From positions 1-15,607 of the forward strand of contig JAICRA010000005.1 of NCBI GenBank assembly GCA_025937615.1: 15,607 nucleotides of DNA, read 5' to 3'. The DNA is from Thermomicrobiales bacterium. GTDB taxonomy: Bacteria > Chloroflexota > Chloroflexia > Thermomicrobiales > UBA6265. This document shows, one piece after another, positions 14,543-15,607 of this stretch. The position numbers and the translations under genes are program-made. Under the pieces are notes generated by a model. The model saw only the letters and a list, made by a program, of their open reading frames with translations, was not told where the DNA came from and made no database searches. Numbering within the stretch: position 1 is the first letter of the stretch; every line of letters begins with the position of its first letter.

Positions 14543-15445
14543 ATGAGGAACTTGCCGGTTTCAGCGCCGTTCGATCTTGCCCGGACTACCGCGCCGGCAT
14601 GGTGGGCGCGAGGGCGATGGCCGAACGTCGACTGGAGAAGCGGCGCCTTCATCTGGGTCGGCTGGGATACCGGAGAGGTCGCCTGGCGCTCGGTGCGGCA
14701 AGTCGACTGCCAGACATTGAAAATCACCGGCTCCGGTCACGGCGAGCGCGATGCTCGCTGGGCGATCGCCGTGCTTGGCACGAATGCCGTCATGCCGAAA
14801 TTCGAAGATCCCGTGCTGGCAGCTCTGGCGCGCAATCACGCGGGAATGCGCCCGTGGTCGGCCGGCTCACTTTTCGAGGGCGCCGTCTCATCAATTGTTG
14901 GTCAGAGCATCAGCGTGGCAGCAGCCGCCACCACCGAGCGGCGGGTGTACGAGCGCTTCAACGACCGAATCGTTGTCGACGGACGGCCGTTCTGGCCGCC
15001 GCCGCAGCCCGAGCAATTGGCATCCAGCAGCGCGGCGTTTGTCCGAGAATCGGGGGTGACGACGAAGCGAGCCGAGGCTCTCGTTGCGGTTGGTGCGCTA
15101 TTCGCCGACTTGAGCTCAGCAGCGCCTGACGGCGATCTGGTTGTGGAAATGGAACGCCTGGCTGCCATTTCCGGCATTGGACCGTGGACCATACAATCGG
15201 CACGCTTGTGGGGTGTCGCCGACCCCAATGCCCATCCCACCCGGGATGTTGCGCTTCTCCGCGCCGCGCGGGCCCACTATCCGGAGATCTCGGATTTGAA
15301 GGCTCTTGACCGGGTGGCGGAACGCTGGAAACCGTTCCGCGGCTGGGCCGCACGATTACTCTGGCTGGATCTTCTCGGATACGACGACGCTGGCGCAGTG
15401 GCCGGGCATCTATCGACGCCCGATGATACACGACATATCCCATGA
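14543..15445 (+). CDS. AlkA-like DNA-3-methyladenine glycosylase (HhH-GPD superfamily)
   Basis: A 300-residue base-excision-repair glycosylase expected to remove alkylated purines from DNA. An AlkA-type N-terminal beta domain starts at LPVSAPFDLARTT. The helical core begins around SLFEGAVSSIVGQSISVAAA at 109-128, followed by the helix-hairpin-helix LAAISGIGPWTIQSA at 206-220. The expected catalytic aspartate is D235 in NAHPTRDVALLRA, which corresponds to the AlkA catalytic Asp position. No cysteine cluster for an iron-sulfur centre is present, so it is AlkA-like rather than Nth/MutY-like. I prefer the ATG at 14543 (GGAGG at 4 bases); 14495 would add 16 residues. It is divergent from cysM, and its stop is 2 bases from the stop of the next, convergent gene. 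Substrate range cannot be read from the sequence. Confidence 0.88.
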   Translation: MRNLPVSAPFDLARTTAPAWWARGRWPNVDWRSGAFIWVGWDTGEVAWRSVRQVDCQTLKITGSGHGERDARWAIAVLGTNAVMPKFEDPVLAALARNHAGMRPWSAGSLFEGAVSSIVGQSISVAAAATTERRVYERFNDRIVVDGRPFWPPPQPEQLASSSAAFVRESGVTTKRAEALVAVGALFADLSSAAPDGDLVVEMERLAAISGIGPWTIQSARLWGVADPNAHPTRDVALLRAARAHYPEISDLKALDRVAERWKPFRGWAARLLWLDLLGYDDAGAVAGHLSTPDDTRHIP

Positions 15446-15447
15446 GC

Positions 15448-15606
15448 TTAAGCCGGCTCGATATCTTCGAAACCCCGCACGACACCCTGGAGCAACTGGC
15501 CAGACTCCGCCATGACGAACCGCAGGCTGTCCAGGTAGACCAGGACTTCGAGGAGCTCTGGCCCTTCGAGTGATTCGACGGCGTCCGCGAGATTGCAACA
15601 CTCGCG
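15448..15606 (-). CDS. C-terminal end of an unrecognised protein, cut by the window edge
   Basis: On the minus strand a frame enters from beyond the right edge and ends in TAA at 15450-15448, giving 52 visible residues. It begins RECCNLADAVESLEGPELLE, continues VLVYLDSLRFVMAES and ends GFEDIEPA. About three quarters of third codon positions are G or C, and the composition is acidic and helical with leucine spacing, so it reads as coding; the other minus-strand frame here gives an arginine-rich product typical of an out-of-frame reading. The stop lies 2 bases from the end of the glycosylase gene, as in other convergent pairs of this window. I do not recognise the family. The Cys-Cys pair near the edge may belong to a feature outside the window. 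Confidence 0.5.
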   Translation of the reverse strand, partial: RECCNLADAVESLEGPELLEVLVYLDSLRFVMAESGQLLQGVVRGFEDIEPA

Positions 15607-15607
15607 G

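Noticed and set aside
14497..14727. A 108-codon minus-strand frame running from 14727 to 14401
   Set aside because: Its first 77 codons lie antisense to the glycosylase domain and look non-coding; only the last 31 codons, with their own start and ribosome-binding site, are kept as a weak candidate.
15410..15601. A 63-codon minus-strand frame at the right edge
   Set aside because: Its product is arginine/proline-rich and it overlaps the better-looking partial frame in another register as well as the end of the glycosylase gene.
1..15607. CRISPR arrays, insertion sequences, phage genes, tRNA and rRNA
   Set aside because: No direct-repeat arrays, transposase or integrase motifs, terminal inverted repeats, or tRNA/rRNA-like segments were found by eye; almost all of the window is occupied by housekeeping genes.

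Overview
The window reads as chromosome of a high-GC bacterium. It is densely packed: most neighbouring genes overlap by 4 bases (ATGA or GTGA) or sit less than 60 bases apart. I see no insertion sequence, phage gene, CRISPR array, tRNA or rRNA. Three traits would fit a Chloroflexota lineage (for example near Thermomicrobia/Sphaerobacter) or an actinobacterial relative: an Obg GTPase with a C-terminal OCT domain, the CysM/CysO/Mec protein-thiocarboxylate cysteine pathway, and leaderless-looking promoters. This taxonomic placement is inference from gene content; nothing in the window proves it.

Layout. (1) Bases 2-1150, plus strand: the 3' part of obg. (2) Bases 4698-1186, minus strand: a four-gene unit dacA-rluB-cmk-plsC (D,D-carboxypeptidase, 23S rRNA pseudouridine synthase, CMP kinase, acyltransferase), combining envelope and ribosome/nucleotide housekeeping. 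(3) Bases 4822-6671, plus strand: a two-gene unit of a calcineurin-like phosphoesterase and an aminotransferase-fold protein that has lost the PLP-binding lysine. (4) Bases 14346-6676, minus strand: nine co-directional genes, cysM-cysO-mec-uvrC-tsaC-membrane protein-61 aa protein-rarA-rph. They link a cysteine synthesis cassette with DNA repair (UvrC, RarA), tRNA t6A modification (TsaC) and RNA 3' processing (RNase PH). uvrC has a candidate leaderless promoter of its own, so the cys genes and the repair/RNA genes may be separate transcription units. (5) Bases 14543-15445, plus strand: an AlkA-like DNA glycosylase, divergent from cysM. (6) From 15606 down to 15448, minus strand: the C-terminus of an unrecognised protein cut by the window edge.

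How the genes work together. The cys cassette is expected to make cysteine from O-phosphoserine (or a similar activated serine), using sulfur carried as a thiocarboxylate on the C-terminus of CysO. CysM joins the two and Mec releases the product. Here the predicted CysO has three residues after its Gly-Gly, so it should need trimming before it can be activated, and the neighbouring JAMM protease Mec is the obvious candidate. The two most unusual points are this tail and the aminotransferase-fold protein without its catalytic lysine. Most other genes are ordinary housekeeping genes with intact catalytic motifs.
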